This document shows positions 44,601 to 55,611 of a DNA stretch of 64,000 nucleotides, piece by piece (the stretch's first letter is position 1; every line of letters begins with the position of its first letter). Position numbers and translations under genes: made by a program. The notes under the pieces are model-generated. The model did not search any database. It saw nothing but the letters and a program-made list of their open reading frames with translations, and was not told where the DNA came from. Source of the stretch: Paramyrothecium sp. XJ0827 (lineage: Eukaryota > Ascomycota > Sordariomycetes > Hypocreales > Stachybotryaceae); the NCBI GenBank assembly GCA_020881915.1, contig JAJFPB010000005.1, positions 558,001-622,000 on the forward strand, given 5' to 3'.

Positions 44601-45879
44601 GACGCTGGACGGAGCAGTCACGGCCGAAGAGGGAGATGTTGTTGCCGTACTGGTCAGCAAGCAGCTGGACCTCAAGATGCCTGGCGTTGCCGGCCAACTT
44701 CATGATGAAGATGGGGGATCCGGGAATCTCGCTCGAGGCGGCCTTGTACAGGGCCTCAAAGCCCTCCTCGCCGATCGCCTTTCGGATACCCTTGCCACCA
44801 CCGCCCTCGGAGGCCTTGATCATGACGGGGAAGCCAATCTCCTTGGCCTTCTCGAGACCTTCCTGCCACGAGGTGACGCAGCCCTTGGCGTAGACGGGGT
44901 CGGCAACGGTGACGATACCCTTGCTGTCAACCTCGACCTCGCGGACACCAGTTCCTGACCAGGGAATGCAAGGGACGTCGGCGTGCTGGGCGACGATTGT
45001 GGAGGAAATTTTGTCGCCGAGGGATCGCATGGCGGAGCCGGGGGGGCCGATGAAGACAATCTTCTTTGGTGAGGCAGCCAGCGACTCTGGCAGTTTGGGG
45101 TTTTCTGAAGCATGTCCCCTAGGAGAATGTTAGCTCTGAAGGTTCCGGTCGGTGAAAAACTGGCCCAGCGCGGCACGAGTGTAGCAACAGAGGCCTCGCC
45201 ACCCGCCGAATCGGGTCGTAGGAGAGACTTACCATCCAGCCCAGACGGCATGGACGTTCATGCGCTCGGCAATGTCGACAATCAGCTCGACATTGGCGTA
45301 GTTGTGGTTGTTTGTGCCGCCGGGGACCTCGACGTAGTGGTCAGCCATGCGGATGTAGTCTGCGTTGGCCTGCAGATCTTCGGGGGTCGCCATGACGGTG
45401 AAGTGGATGGCGCGCTCGTCGCCGAACGTCTCGTAGGCCCATTTTCGGACTGATCGGATCTCCTTGACGGCCGCGATACCGTTGTTGGCGATCAAGACCT
45501 GCAGAGAGAAAAAATGGGGGTCAGCAACGGACAGGCTCGGCGATTAAGAAAACAGGCGTGGTGAGTTTTCTCGTTTCCTAGCTTTCTGCTGCAGAACGCA
45601 GGAAAAAAGCAGAGGGGACGAAAGAAGAAGCAGGGAGCAGGGACAAGCAAGAAGCATTGGGGACTAGGAGGGAAAACTCACGTTTGTGATGACGGTGTGA
45701 CCGTCGTTCTGGGCAACAAAGTCCTTGACTTTGCTGGGAGGGGCATTCTCCAACCTGTTGCCGCCGATGAAGTGGTCGGCAATGCCGTGCTTCTCAGCGT
45801 ACGAGGCTTTGCCATTGACGGTGGGCACCAACCGCCCATTGGCGCCGTTGGGGGCGGCACCAGCTGTGATCTCCGTCAT
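38661..45879 (-). CDS. ACC1: Acetyl-CoA carboxylase, multifunctional cytosolic
   Basis: Four exons: 45879-45682, 45498-45233, 45118-40251 and 40201-38661. They give 2290 residues, the expected size of a fungal ACC. Introns are 183, 114 and 49 nt. It carboxylates acetyl-CoA to malonyl-CoA, the committed step of fatty-acid synthesis. The biotin carboxylase part (about 60-560) opens with [20 protein letters not shown] and has the ATP-grasp loop GGGGKGIR at about 261-268. The biotin carrier domain holds the attachment site VMKM, with Lys738 the biotinylated residue (yeast Lys735). A long central region follows, then the carboxyltransferase halves, with [21 protein letters not shown] and [11 protein letters not shown] near the end. 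No lesion is seen. Exon 1 carries the usual divergent N-terminal tail. The start ATG at 45879 is the first of the exon and fits the family. Confidence 0.98.
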
Positions 45880-47740
45880 GGCTACTCTCGTGCTTTGAAG
45901 TGGTTGAAGAGGGAGGGGAGGAAGAAGAAGTAGGGGGAGGGTATAGTATTAGACGAGTGCGCGCGGGCGCTCGGGACAAGAGGAAACAGTCCGACGGAAG
46001 AAGGAAGAAAGCTGGAGGGGAGGAAGATGAGGAATTCAGAGGACCAAAGTCGGTCGTCGGGAGGATGTTGAATTTGGGAGGAGTGGAGGAGAGAGAGAGA
46101 GGAGGAAGCGAAGTTCGGCTCGGTCGTGTGTTGGCGTGGTGGGTGTGTTGAGGAAGAGAAAGTGACGAAACACTGGGGGGGGCCGAATAGCTCAGTCCGG
46201 TCGTGTACGGTACTTCCCTCTACTCGGGGCCGTGCCGCTGACGCAGGGGATGTGGATGGGGATCGTCGACCTTTTTTTTTTATTTGCACCGTGGAGCAAA
46301 TAGGCGGGCGATGCGCTAGCGGTTCTCCTTCTTCCCGTTTCTATTGCCTGGAAGGACTACTGGTTATTAGGTAAAACAAAGGTCAAGCAAGAGGACAAGA
46401 AGAAAGTGAAGCGGGAAAACGAGGCCGTCTCTTTTGTCTCTCTCTCTCTCTCGGTCTCGCGTGCTTGTCTTGCTTCTCCCCCCCAGTGGGTATTTTCGGA
46501 GAATAAGGGAGAGGAGACGAAGAGGGAGAGCTTCTGAGCTGTACAGCGGGAGGCAGAGAGTGGGAGAGCAGCAAGAAAGAGAAGAAGAAAAAGACGGCGA
46601 GATCGATAACTCAGGGCAAATGAATTATACGTCTCTGTGATCTTTTTCTTTTAACGTTCTCTAGCTTCCCTTACTCCGTGCTTCTGCTGCTTTCTCGTGG
46701 CCGCTCGCTCTCGCTCTCAAGGCGTAACCAGGTCGTTGGAAATGTGAGATCTGAACTGTTGGGGACAATTGTCAGTCAACTGGACAGGGAGGCCGAAGTA
46801 CCGGTACCGAGCGGCGACCAGGGAAAAAAAAGGACACTAAGCTATGGGAAAATGCAGCGGTTGTGGAGCCCTTTGGGGGAGCTCTGGAGGGGCAGGGGAG
46901 TGTAGAGTGACGATCCCGAAAGCAACCTAAAATCTGCTGGCCGGCCGAGAGGGTTCTGCTTGGCCTCACTCTCTCTCTGCAACCGTCTGGGCCTCTGCCG
47001 CCCGTCGCTGCGCTGGCCGGCCGAGCTTGCTCAGGTTTCTGGTCGGCCTCGTCTGGTTTCGCTCATGCTGCCAAGCTCCAGCTCGCGGGCCCAGAGGTTA
47101 TCTCTCAGAGACGTCCCCTTCTGCCTCCCCCTCCCCCCCCCAGCGCAATATCAGGGACAGGGCTGTAAGACAATGTCGGGTAGATTGGGGACGGCCAGGG
47201 AACCCTTCCACCCCTCCGTCTCCGTCCCCGTTCGGGCCCCGTCCCCCGTCCCCTTTTTTCGCCCAACCGGGGGTCCGCGGGCAGAGCATGGCATTTTTTC
47301 GCAGGCGAGATTGGAATGGACAGTGGTGAGGTGCGCAAGCTGGTCGGTCGGTTGCCGGGGCAAGAAAAGCAAGCAAAGAAACGCCAAGTCTCAAAAACGT
47401 ACCTTACTGTAGGCTTTCGCGAGAGCTCAAATGCTACTGATGATGGGCGCTAGTAGGACGCAGTGCTGGCAATGAATGAGAACCGTCACAAACATGTGCC
47501 AAGACAGAACGACGGCGATTATGGCTGTAATGTCGGGATGAGAGGAGGAGGAGGAAGAGGAGGAGGAGGGACACAGCCAAGGGAATGCGTGGATTAAAAG
47601 AGATGGGGAGAGAGACGAGCAAGACAGAACAGTCCCCGGCACAGAGATCCAAAGAGCCGAGCAGGAGGAAGAGAGGGAAAAGAGAGTAGGCGCCAAGCTG
47701 TTATATGGATGGGCTAGAGGGATGTGGCTTCTTACTCTAC

Positions 47741-47774
47741 TGCGCGTGTGTGTGCGTGTGTTCGTGTGTGCGCC
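47741..47774. repeat. GT/GC dinucleotide-type microsatellite
   Basis: GTGTGTGCGTGTGTTCGTGTGTGCG tract in the far upstream region of ACC1. Confidence 0.8.
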
Positions 47775-47942
47775 TTGTCTTGTCCGTGTCTATCCTCTCG
47801 GTCCTCTGGGGGATGAGCACTTACAACAATACATCATGGGTGAGAGCACCGAGATGCGGCGTGGACGTGGGATTTGCGGAACGGGGTACAAGGGAAGGGG
47901 GGTGCAGAAGGTTGTGAGGGGGTGGGGGTGTGGTTGAGTCGA

Positions 47943-48159
47943 GGTACCTGAACAAGATCCAGGTACCGCCCAGCAGCTGATGCCATTGGCTCACGGCGCG
48001 TCCCCATTTCCAATTCGCAATTCCCCATCCCCATCCGGCAGTGAGGTCGGGTACTTGGTTGAGCGCGGTACCCTAGGCGTAGTTGCAGGTACCGTAGCTT
48101 GGAGAGCGAGAGAATGGAAGCTGGCTGGCTTGGGGTGGGGTTCGTTGGGTTCAGGTACC
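47943..48159. repeat. Cluster of five GGTACC palindromes
   Basis: GGTACC at 47943, 47962, 48067, 48088 and 48154, five copies in 217 bp, usually flanked as AGGTACC. The self-complementary site also recurs in other intergenic stretches of this window (for example 46803, 50894, 51452, 61227 and 61450). Confidence 0.8.
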
Positions 48160-48493
48160 CCAAAGTCTGAGAAGCCAGAAAAACAAAATGCCCCACCCTC
48201 ATCTACTAAGACCGGACAATGTTGGCAACGCCTCGGGGGAGCGACGACGATGAGGCCAACCACAGAAACACCGAGAACAGAAGACGAAGACACACTGCTG
48301 CCCGTTTAGTTCCCTAGCCTCGAATTCAATTGAAGCCTCCATCCATCTTCGAGATAAAAAAGCAACCCTCGCGGCCTCAGCCCGGCAGAACGATCCAGCG
48401 GCAGAGCAGCGCCAACCCCAAAAAAAGCGACAACCCCAATGGGAAATTTCCTTTGGGCGCGCCGTTTGTCCTTCAACAAAAAAATCTTGGAGA

Positions 48494-48495
<2 letters not shown>

Positions 48496-48520
<25 letters not shown>
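48496..48520. repeat. GCT trinucleotide run
   Basis: About eight GCT/GCA units in non-coding DNA. Confidence 0.85.
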
Positions 48521-48524
<4 letters not shown>

Positions 48525-51500
48525 GTGCATCCACAAGGCTGAGGGACAGCTGCACAGTGGGAATAACCACCAGCCTGTAGCAGGAAAAAAAAACAGAGTC
48601 GGTGCCAGGTGCTGATCCCGTCCCGCGGGCAGCCCACCCCACACCCACCCCTTCGCTTCTTTTCCCTGGTCCCCCCTCCGCCCGCCCGCCCCCCGACGGA
48701 TCTGCTATGCAGCGAGGCACGATGACGATGCACGGTCAGCCAAACGCAGCAGCAGGGTCAGCAAATCAATCGGGAATTCGGGGGAAAGCAAAAAAGGTCA
48801 GACACCGCACGAAAAGAAAAAAGATTCCGCAGGCCGGAGAACAGTGTAGAACCGCATGGAAGGGGTGGCCCCGGTGAGACTGACAGCAGTTCGCACGCAG
48901 CACGCACATGAACACTCAGATAAAACACACATTCGTGCACACACTTGCTGTCACAACCTCTTTTGGGACGCCGACGCTGTGGGCCCCGAGTAAGCGCAGC
49001 GCACCTCCGGGACGGTGGTTTATCGGAGGCCAGCATTTCCTCGAAAGCGGCAATGTTCTGTCGTCCTCTCTGCATTTTGCTTCCCCCCAGCAGGCCCTAC
49101 AGAAACAGCAAGCCCTCAAAAATGGCGTCAACTCGCAAATCCCAAGCTACGGTATATATCCTGATCTCCATTTTCTGTCGGCACGCCTGCTCTTGCTATT
49201 CGCGACGTCTTTTGTGTTCTTTTTCGGCGAGTAAAATATGAAAACAGAGTGAAAATGTCGGAATGCAACCTTGCCATGCAGACCTGACGGCCTTTCCCCA
49301 GCTACCCTTACAGCTAACCGGGGGGTTGTCAAGTCACTTCCACTTCTGCCATCTCCGAATTGGGTGTGGGGGGCCCTCTCCCACGGGTCCCGGCCATGTA
49401 CAGGTACGCGGAACTTGCAACATCCCGATGGTTCGCCTTAAGGGACGGGAGAGGCGCGGAGAGCTCAGCAGAATATCGGAAATTGGTTTTCCTTCTGGAA
49501 CCAACAAGCAGGGGACGATGAAGGCGCTCCTCCCCTGTTCCCTTAGATCTTCATTTCTATACTTGATCGAGACGTGCTGGGACTCGGGGAGACTACGTAT
49601 CGTCATCAGAATGTCCTGCAGCTCCCGCCCGTGTCACCTCCAGATAAGGTAGGATGCGATGCAATGCTTCTTCACCCGAAACCAACCAGGGGACCAAACC
49701 CGGACGCTTGGGTCACCGAACCAACAGCAACAATGACCCTTCTTGCTCCAAGAGTACCCCTCCAGATCTCATTCCAAAACTCAGATCCGGGTGCCTCGCT
49801 TGTCAAGGACTCCCGAGGCCAGCCTCGGATCGACAACTGTTTGAATGAAGACGCCCTGTCCGAAAACATCGCAGAGCTTCCGTCCGTAGACGACCCTCCC
49901 GTGCAAGTGATTGAATTCAAGATGTCCAACAACGCTAGTAAACGCCAACCCATCGAGTCTCCAGACTGCCCACACTCAACGCCCCGGCCCGACGAGGTTG
50001 CCCTCAGCTCGGCTGCTGATCTCCTGCCCCCTCGGAGTGAGCCTAGTCCCTCCGTCTCGCATCGCTGGACGGCGCAACAGCACCGACGAGCGCTATCGAA
50101 ATTCCACGTCCTTCGTGTCATTCGTTGCCGGTCCTGTCGAAATCTCACCCGCATTTGCATTCCACCGGATCCAGACCACCTTCGCTTGCCGGAGTGGGTG
50201 GGTAGTGGACAACCCGCGGGCAGTTTAGAACCCCCTCCTTCGGGGACGGTCTAAACGGGCATCAAGTGACGCTGAAGATCCAAACGTAAACCCTTGGCCG
50301 GCGGCTTGACCCAAAGCTCCTAGAGCCAATCTTTGCCGCCTCTTTCCTTCGCCCCGAAAAAAAGACGAAGGAGCCACATATCGATCTCCCCAGGCCCTCA
50401 AGCGAAGCTAAGTGACGAGGGCAAACACTACTACGAACCGCGCCTAGCGGCCAACTCCCGGGGGGCGGTGGGGAGAGGGGCGCGAGGCGACGCCCATGAC
50501 CCCAATTGTTGAGAGTTCAATGCCAATCCCGATCTGTAGAGCTTTCCACTGGTTCACTCATTCACCATTGATCTGATTGATGGGGAAGATGCCCGCGAGC
50601 TTCATGGCTAGTGAGCCACACACCCCGATGCCGATGCAAGCCTTGCCCAATCATGTGTATGGATGAGGCACCACTGATGTCACAAAAAGATAAGGAGAAT
50701 ACAGAACGGACTTGGTTGCATTCAGTGAAAAAGGGTAAAATCGTTCCTAGGTTGACCCAAGGCGAACATGCTGGGGAAGTGTCGAGAGATGGAAGACCCC
50801 CATGCACAGAGAACGATCCCAGGGGGCCCGTCCCGCCGAGAATCCCCAACATCTTGTCCGTCACCCAGCGGAAATAAGCGGTCCGCCCTTGGAGGTACCG
50901 CCTACCGTCCTTGTCCCTGCCTCATCCACGCTTCGTCCCGTAGCCGGTACTTGGGACCCCCTTGGCCGTACCCTTCTTTTTGATTGCCAGCCAGCGAAGC
51001 TCCCAACCCGTTGCCAATTCGCCAGTGCTTCTCTGCTCTGCGCTCGGGGCGGGTCCCCCGTCTCCGGGCTCCCCGTTCCTTGCTTGCTGTCCACGACATG
51101 TTGAACAGCATCGATTGCAGGACGGGGCTTTTCTCGTTTGTGACTTGACTGCTCTATTCTAGAGGCCTCTCATCCTCAGTCCTGTGTGCGTATCGTCAAT
51201 AGGAGTAGATAGCACTCACTGCCTTCCCATATCCCTAGCTACCCACCGCAACACCACCGCCATCCCCACCCGGCCGGACCTCCGTGCCTGGCCCGGCCGC
51301 TCGGAGGGATGCACCACAGCTCCCAGCTTCAGCTCCTTCGTTCTTCACACCCTCCAAGCTCTCATGCGCTGCAGAGCTCCCTTCCCTTGCCCGTGCATTC
51401 GGCGCCTGGCCATGGCACCCCCCCCTGCTCACCTCCTCCTCTTGAGTTCCTGGTACCGGTACTTCACGCCCCCCTCCCCCTCCCCTTGAGTCTTGAGTCT

Positions 51501-52504
51501 CGCAGCGTCCTTTCCCTTCCCTTCGGAGCTCGTGTGAGAAGCGCCGTTGCTTCAAGCTGCTTGGTCTCCCCGGAAGATGTGTGAAAGTCTCTCACTCGGG
51601 GACTCGTCTTGTCTCGCAGTGTTTGTCTCTCCTTGATCTCACGGCCGCGATCGATCGTGCATGGCTGAGGCACGCCTGTGCTCTTCCACGTGCAGCACCG
51701 CATTCCTGGGCGTGCCTCTTCGTGCTCGGTTATGACTGAGTGACATGCATCAATGCTGATCTGCCTGGTGCCTCAGCCATGTGGTTACTGGGTTGTATTT
51801 CCATGTGTGCTCGTACCCCAGATCTACGGCAACGGGGCCGTCATGCATCTCTCCTTGTGCTCACAAAGCAACGGATCCGATGAACCTGGGAAGCGTAAGC
51901 CTTCGGTTTGCAACTGCTTGCCCCCGGACCTTTCACATGTCTTGATCCAAAATCTGCTCGCCTTCACGTCCTTGACACTGTATATCCATGCCGGTTAAAT
52001 TTGTATCTATTGTATTCATCTTTCGTGTCGCTACTCCATCCACTCCCTTCGTCCGATCCACCACTAACAAAAGAAAAGTGTTATCAGTCATCCAGGGCTA
52101 GGTACACCTTCAGTCCATGGGGAAATAGGTAGGTACTCGAGTCTCCCGAGTCCCTGGTATAAGTTATCCACGCTTCCACCGTCCATTCCTCTCTCCTCCT
52201 CCAATTAACCGTTTTCTTTTCCATCACCTCTCATCTTGACCATCCCGCAGCCCGATGCAACATTGCTCAAAGAAGATAATGACGTAAGTAGCAAATTCTT
52301 CGATAACCATAAACACCGCCTTCGCCGCTCTGATATGCCAACCCCTCCCGTAGAGACCATGCCTGCCAACCAAACAAAACAAGGGTATAGACGAGTGAGT
52401 GTACGGTAGCACAAGCCCTCGGAAAATATTCAACTTTGATCGAACCGAAATCGCTTTCCCCAGACGAAGCCAAAAACGAACGGCGGCGGAAACCAGGTCG
52501 AGTC

Positions 52505-54286
52505 TTAGTAAGTCTCACCCAGATCACTCAGCTTCCTCCCGCCCATGGCGCTAGGGGGACGCGGAATGCCGGACACACCGCCCGTGCTTGTTCTCCTGCC
52601 GCCGCTTTGCCTTCGGTTGCTCGACATGGGGATACCACTAGAGCCCTTCTCCATCTCCTGCCTTGAATAGGTCCCTCGTCGGCTTGGCGTGCGGAACTCG
52701 CCTTCGTCTTCCTCCTCTAGGTCCATGTAATGGCTCATGCTTGCAGAGTGGCCATGCATGGAGCCACCGAGCGACGAGCGAGGTCGACCTAGAGGTGTCC
52801 TGGCACCAGAGATCGAAGAGCGTGACATGGGTCTTGGTGGAGGGACCATCTCAGTTCGCGAGGGCGGTCGAGCGTACGATGACATGCTGGCACGCGAGCT
52901 TGGGCGGCTGATGTCGGAGTCTGGGTTTCGGTTCGGCAATGGTCCAAAGGACAGCCTGCTGATGCCCGACGTGCTGAGACGAGGAGCGTGGCTTGGTTTT
53001 GAGGCCGTGGTCTGGCCATTCGTAGGCGTGACGTCGTCACCAGCTACCGAAGAAGAAGCCGTGGAACCAGCAGTGCGCTTGCGAGAGCGGATCGTAACTG
53101 TCGATGGAACATTGGTTGCAGAGCGAGGTGATGCGCGGGGCGGCGTGTGGGTGGGCGCCGGGAGCTTGGATCGTACGGAATGCACGCGAGCTTCCAGGCG
53201 CTGCATTTGTGCTGTAAGCGTTCGAATGTGTGAAAGTGAGTTGGAGGCTGGTATCTTGTGCGTGTTGGTACGGGCGGCCGTAGATCGGTTGGCGGGTGTC
53301 CGTAGCGGAGCGCCGCCTGTAGATGGCCGTCCGGCTGTGAGACGGCTCGAAGCGGCGGGTTTGGTTCGCGGCTTGGCCGTTGAGCTGGTGTCGACGGATG
53401 GCAGGCGAGGCTTGCGCACCAGTCGGGGAACTGGAGTTTGACCCGTCGGCTTGCGCAGGTGAGCGGACGCGTCTGACATGGGAGGCGAGGGCGGTTCTTG
53501 CAGCTGCGACGCCTCCGACATGGACCTGGCCTCGGGCGGCGTCGTGACGAGCGGCGAGCTGGCGGTAGAGTTGGGCGAAGCATCCATGGTCTTGTCAAAG
53601 GTGGGAGACTCCAGGATGGACATGTCGGTAGAAATGGTCGATAGGTGCCGTGACTCTTGCTTCTTGATCTTGTCCTGCAGGACTTCCGCCTCGATCTTGA
53701 GTTCCGACAGCTCCTCGCGCAGACGCTGCGACTCGATGCGTAGGCCCTCACGTTCCTGCTCGCCCATCTTGATCTCCTCCTCGAGCATGACGGCGCGCTC
53801 GATGGCCTGGTTGTACTTGGATTCCATGTCCTCCAGCGACGAGGTCGTGTTTCGGGCCTGGCGCTCAAAATCGTCGTTGGCAACCTCCGAGTCCCTTAGC
53901 TTGAGCTGCAGGGTGCGGTTGGAGTCGCGAAGAGTGGTGATTTCCTTCTCGAGGGAGTTTTGTGCCGCGCTGGCCTCGGCCTTGGATTCCTTGTATTTCC
54001 TCTGATTACGCAGATCATGTTAGTCGTCGAATCGCATCTTCCGGTGAGGATCCCCTACCTTCCACTCGTCCACCTCGAATGCCAACGTCTCTGCCCTGTC
54101 CTGCAGAGACCTCTCCTGCTTCTCGGCGCGCTCGAGGTCCTTCTCGAGCTCCTGTTCGAGCTCGCGGCTGGACTCGCGAAACTCGGCAAGTTCGCCTTCG
54201 AGCTGTTCGTACTGTAGCTTGTACCAGGCAAGGGCGTCCTCGGCGCTGGCAGCCTCGCCGGGCGGAGAGGAGGGTGGTTCAGCCAT
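52505..54286 (-). CDS. nudE: Nuclear distribution protein NUDE (dynein/LIS1 cofactor)
   Basis: Two exons, 54286-54059 and 54001-52505, joined in phase 0 (GTAGGG...AATCAG), give 574 residues. Residues about 15-195 are an almost unbroken coiled coil, with the family block [19 protein letters not shown] and [20 protein letters not shown] shared by NUDE and Neurospora RO-11. In fungi, NUDE dimers bind NUDF/LIS1 through the coiled coil and help activate cytoplasmic dynein for nuclear migration and hyphal growth. Residues 200-574 are a Ser/Pro/Arg/Thr-rich disordered tail with many Ser/Thr-Pro sites, ending [10 protein letters not shown]. The ATG at 54286 ([22 protein letters not shown]) is in good context and matches the short acidic head of homologues. 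No odd features. Confidence 0.92.
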
Positions 54287-55611
54287 GGCGTGGTTTTGGT
54301 TGTTGTGTTTGCTGGTGGTGGGTCTGGTTAGGTTGGTCGGAGTCGTCGGACGACTGGATTTTGGCGTTGCATGAGACTCGACCGTCGTTTACGATTGCTG
54401 TTCTTCTGGTTCAGCCCGAGTCGTGACAAATTTAGGGGCGAGTCGGCGTGAAGGAGCGACTGACGTGGCTGTTGTTATGCGCCTCAGGGTGCTGGAGATG
54501 CGACCGGGAGCTGTGACAGACGAAGCAGCCACCGTCACCACCCTTTCCGTTGCTGCCGAAATAATATCATCAGTCGAGTCCTGCGGCGGCCATGGGCTCT
54601 GCAGCGCTGTCGCTCACCGGTATATCTCGACAACGGGTGGTTGGATGTTTCGTTCGGCGCCCCTCTTCCCCTGACCGCACAGGCCTGCGAGCGCGGTTGA
54701 TTGGATTGTGTTGAATGGGCTTCGGCGGCGGCGCACTTCTCGGATCTGGTCTTCGAGCTCGGCCGAAGAGAAACCAGAAACTTACCTATACTTACCTGGC
54801 CTTACCTTGACCGTTCTCTTCTCACTCTGGCGGCAGAGGGGAGCAAAGGAACCCCAGCAGAGGTGGTTGCAGGTTGCATGTTATTGGGAGGAGGGCCGCT
54901 TGTGACAGAGGCCCAGCCAAGTGCAAGTGCTGCTGGGATTGTTGATTTGCGCTTGGGTCTCCATTCGCCGCCTTGCCCCATTGGGTTTGGCGCCATGGTA
55001 GCAGAGCAACCGCCCGCCTCTGCAGGAAAGTGCACAAACCAAGCAGGAGCTCGACCCCACCATCCCATCGCGCCTGTCATTGTCATCTGAAAGCGTCACC
55101 GGATAACCGTACGCACGTGATTGATGGTGACGATAACAGTACTACAGTATTGCGGTAGGGGATGAGGAGAGTGCTTCATGGACAACTTGTGGCTGTGGAC
55201 ATGAGAATACGGCTCTCGAACATAGTGGGTTTCGGAAAGGTTCAATCAAACTTGATCTCATTTCATGCCCAGGGTTTGGTTTCTGGTTGGAATGCATTGA
55301 CGCTGGTGCCCAACATCTCCCGAGCAGACTGCCCATGAAAAAAGAGCAACGATCATAATAAGCTCGTTGTTTATTTACTACGCAGACGAGCATGGATTTT
55401 AGGTGGATCTCTTTTTCTGACTTTGCCCGAGTAATTCGATAATGTATGAAGTCCGGACATTACAAGTCTACGGCTACAGGGTAGGCACATTCACACTACG
55501 TTTAGAAGCACTTGACAGCAACAGCTATAAAATACATCTCAGTAATTTCATCTACTCATATTTCTCATCGCTTAATGTGTTTGCGCATCTACGTAGAATC
55601 TCTCAACCCGG
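54287..55611. other. Intergenic, NUDE promoter and Doa10 3' region
   Basis: No gene is supported. TACC-rich sequence (ACTTACCTATACTTACCTGGCCTTACC) lies at about 54780-54806. Confidence 0.5.

Larger units (their letters stand above)
45880..52504. other. 6.6-kb gap upstream of ACC1 without a convincing gene
   Basis: The region combines the ACC1 promoter and leader (CT/GA-rich, 45880-47700) with the 3' region of the NUDE gene on the right. Frames up to 226 residues (49574-50254 plus) or 173 (48199-48720 minus) lack any recognisable domain, sensible start or splice pattern. Simple repeats (47741-47774, 48496-48520), GGA/AGG runs near 47538-47570 and a GGTACC cluster (47943-48159) occur. The 50.9-52.2 kb part is pyrimidine-rich on the plus strand, like a long leader, yet no coding sequence follows in that direction. 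A non-coding RNA or a very long ACC1 leader is possible. Confidence 0.5.

Noticed and set aside
49574..50254. 226-residue plus-strand frame in the ACC1 upstream gap
   Set aside because: No domain, low hydrophobic content, Pro/Ser-rich composition like surrounding leader DNA, no conserved start or splice pattern.
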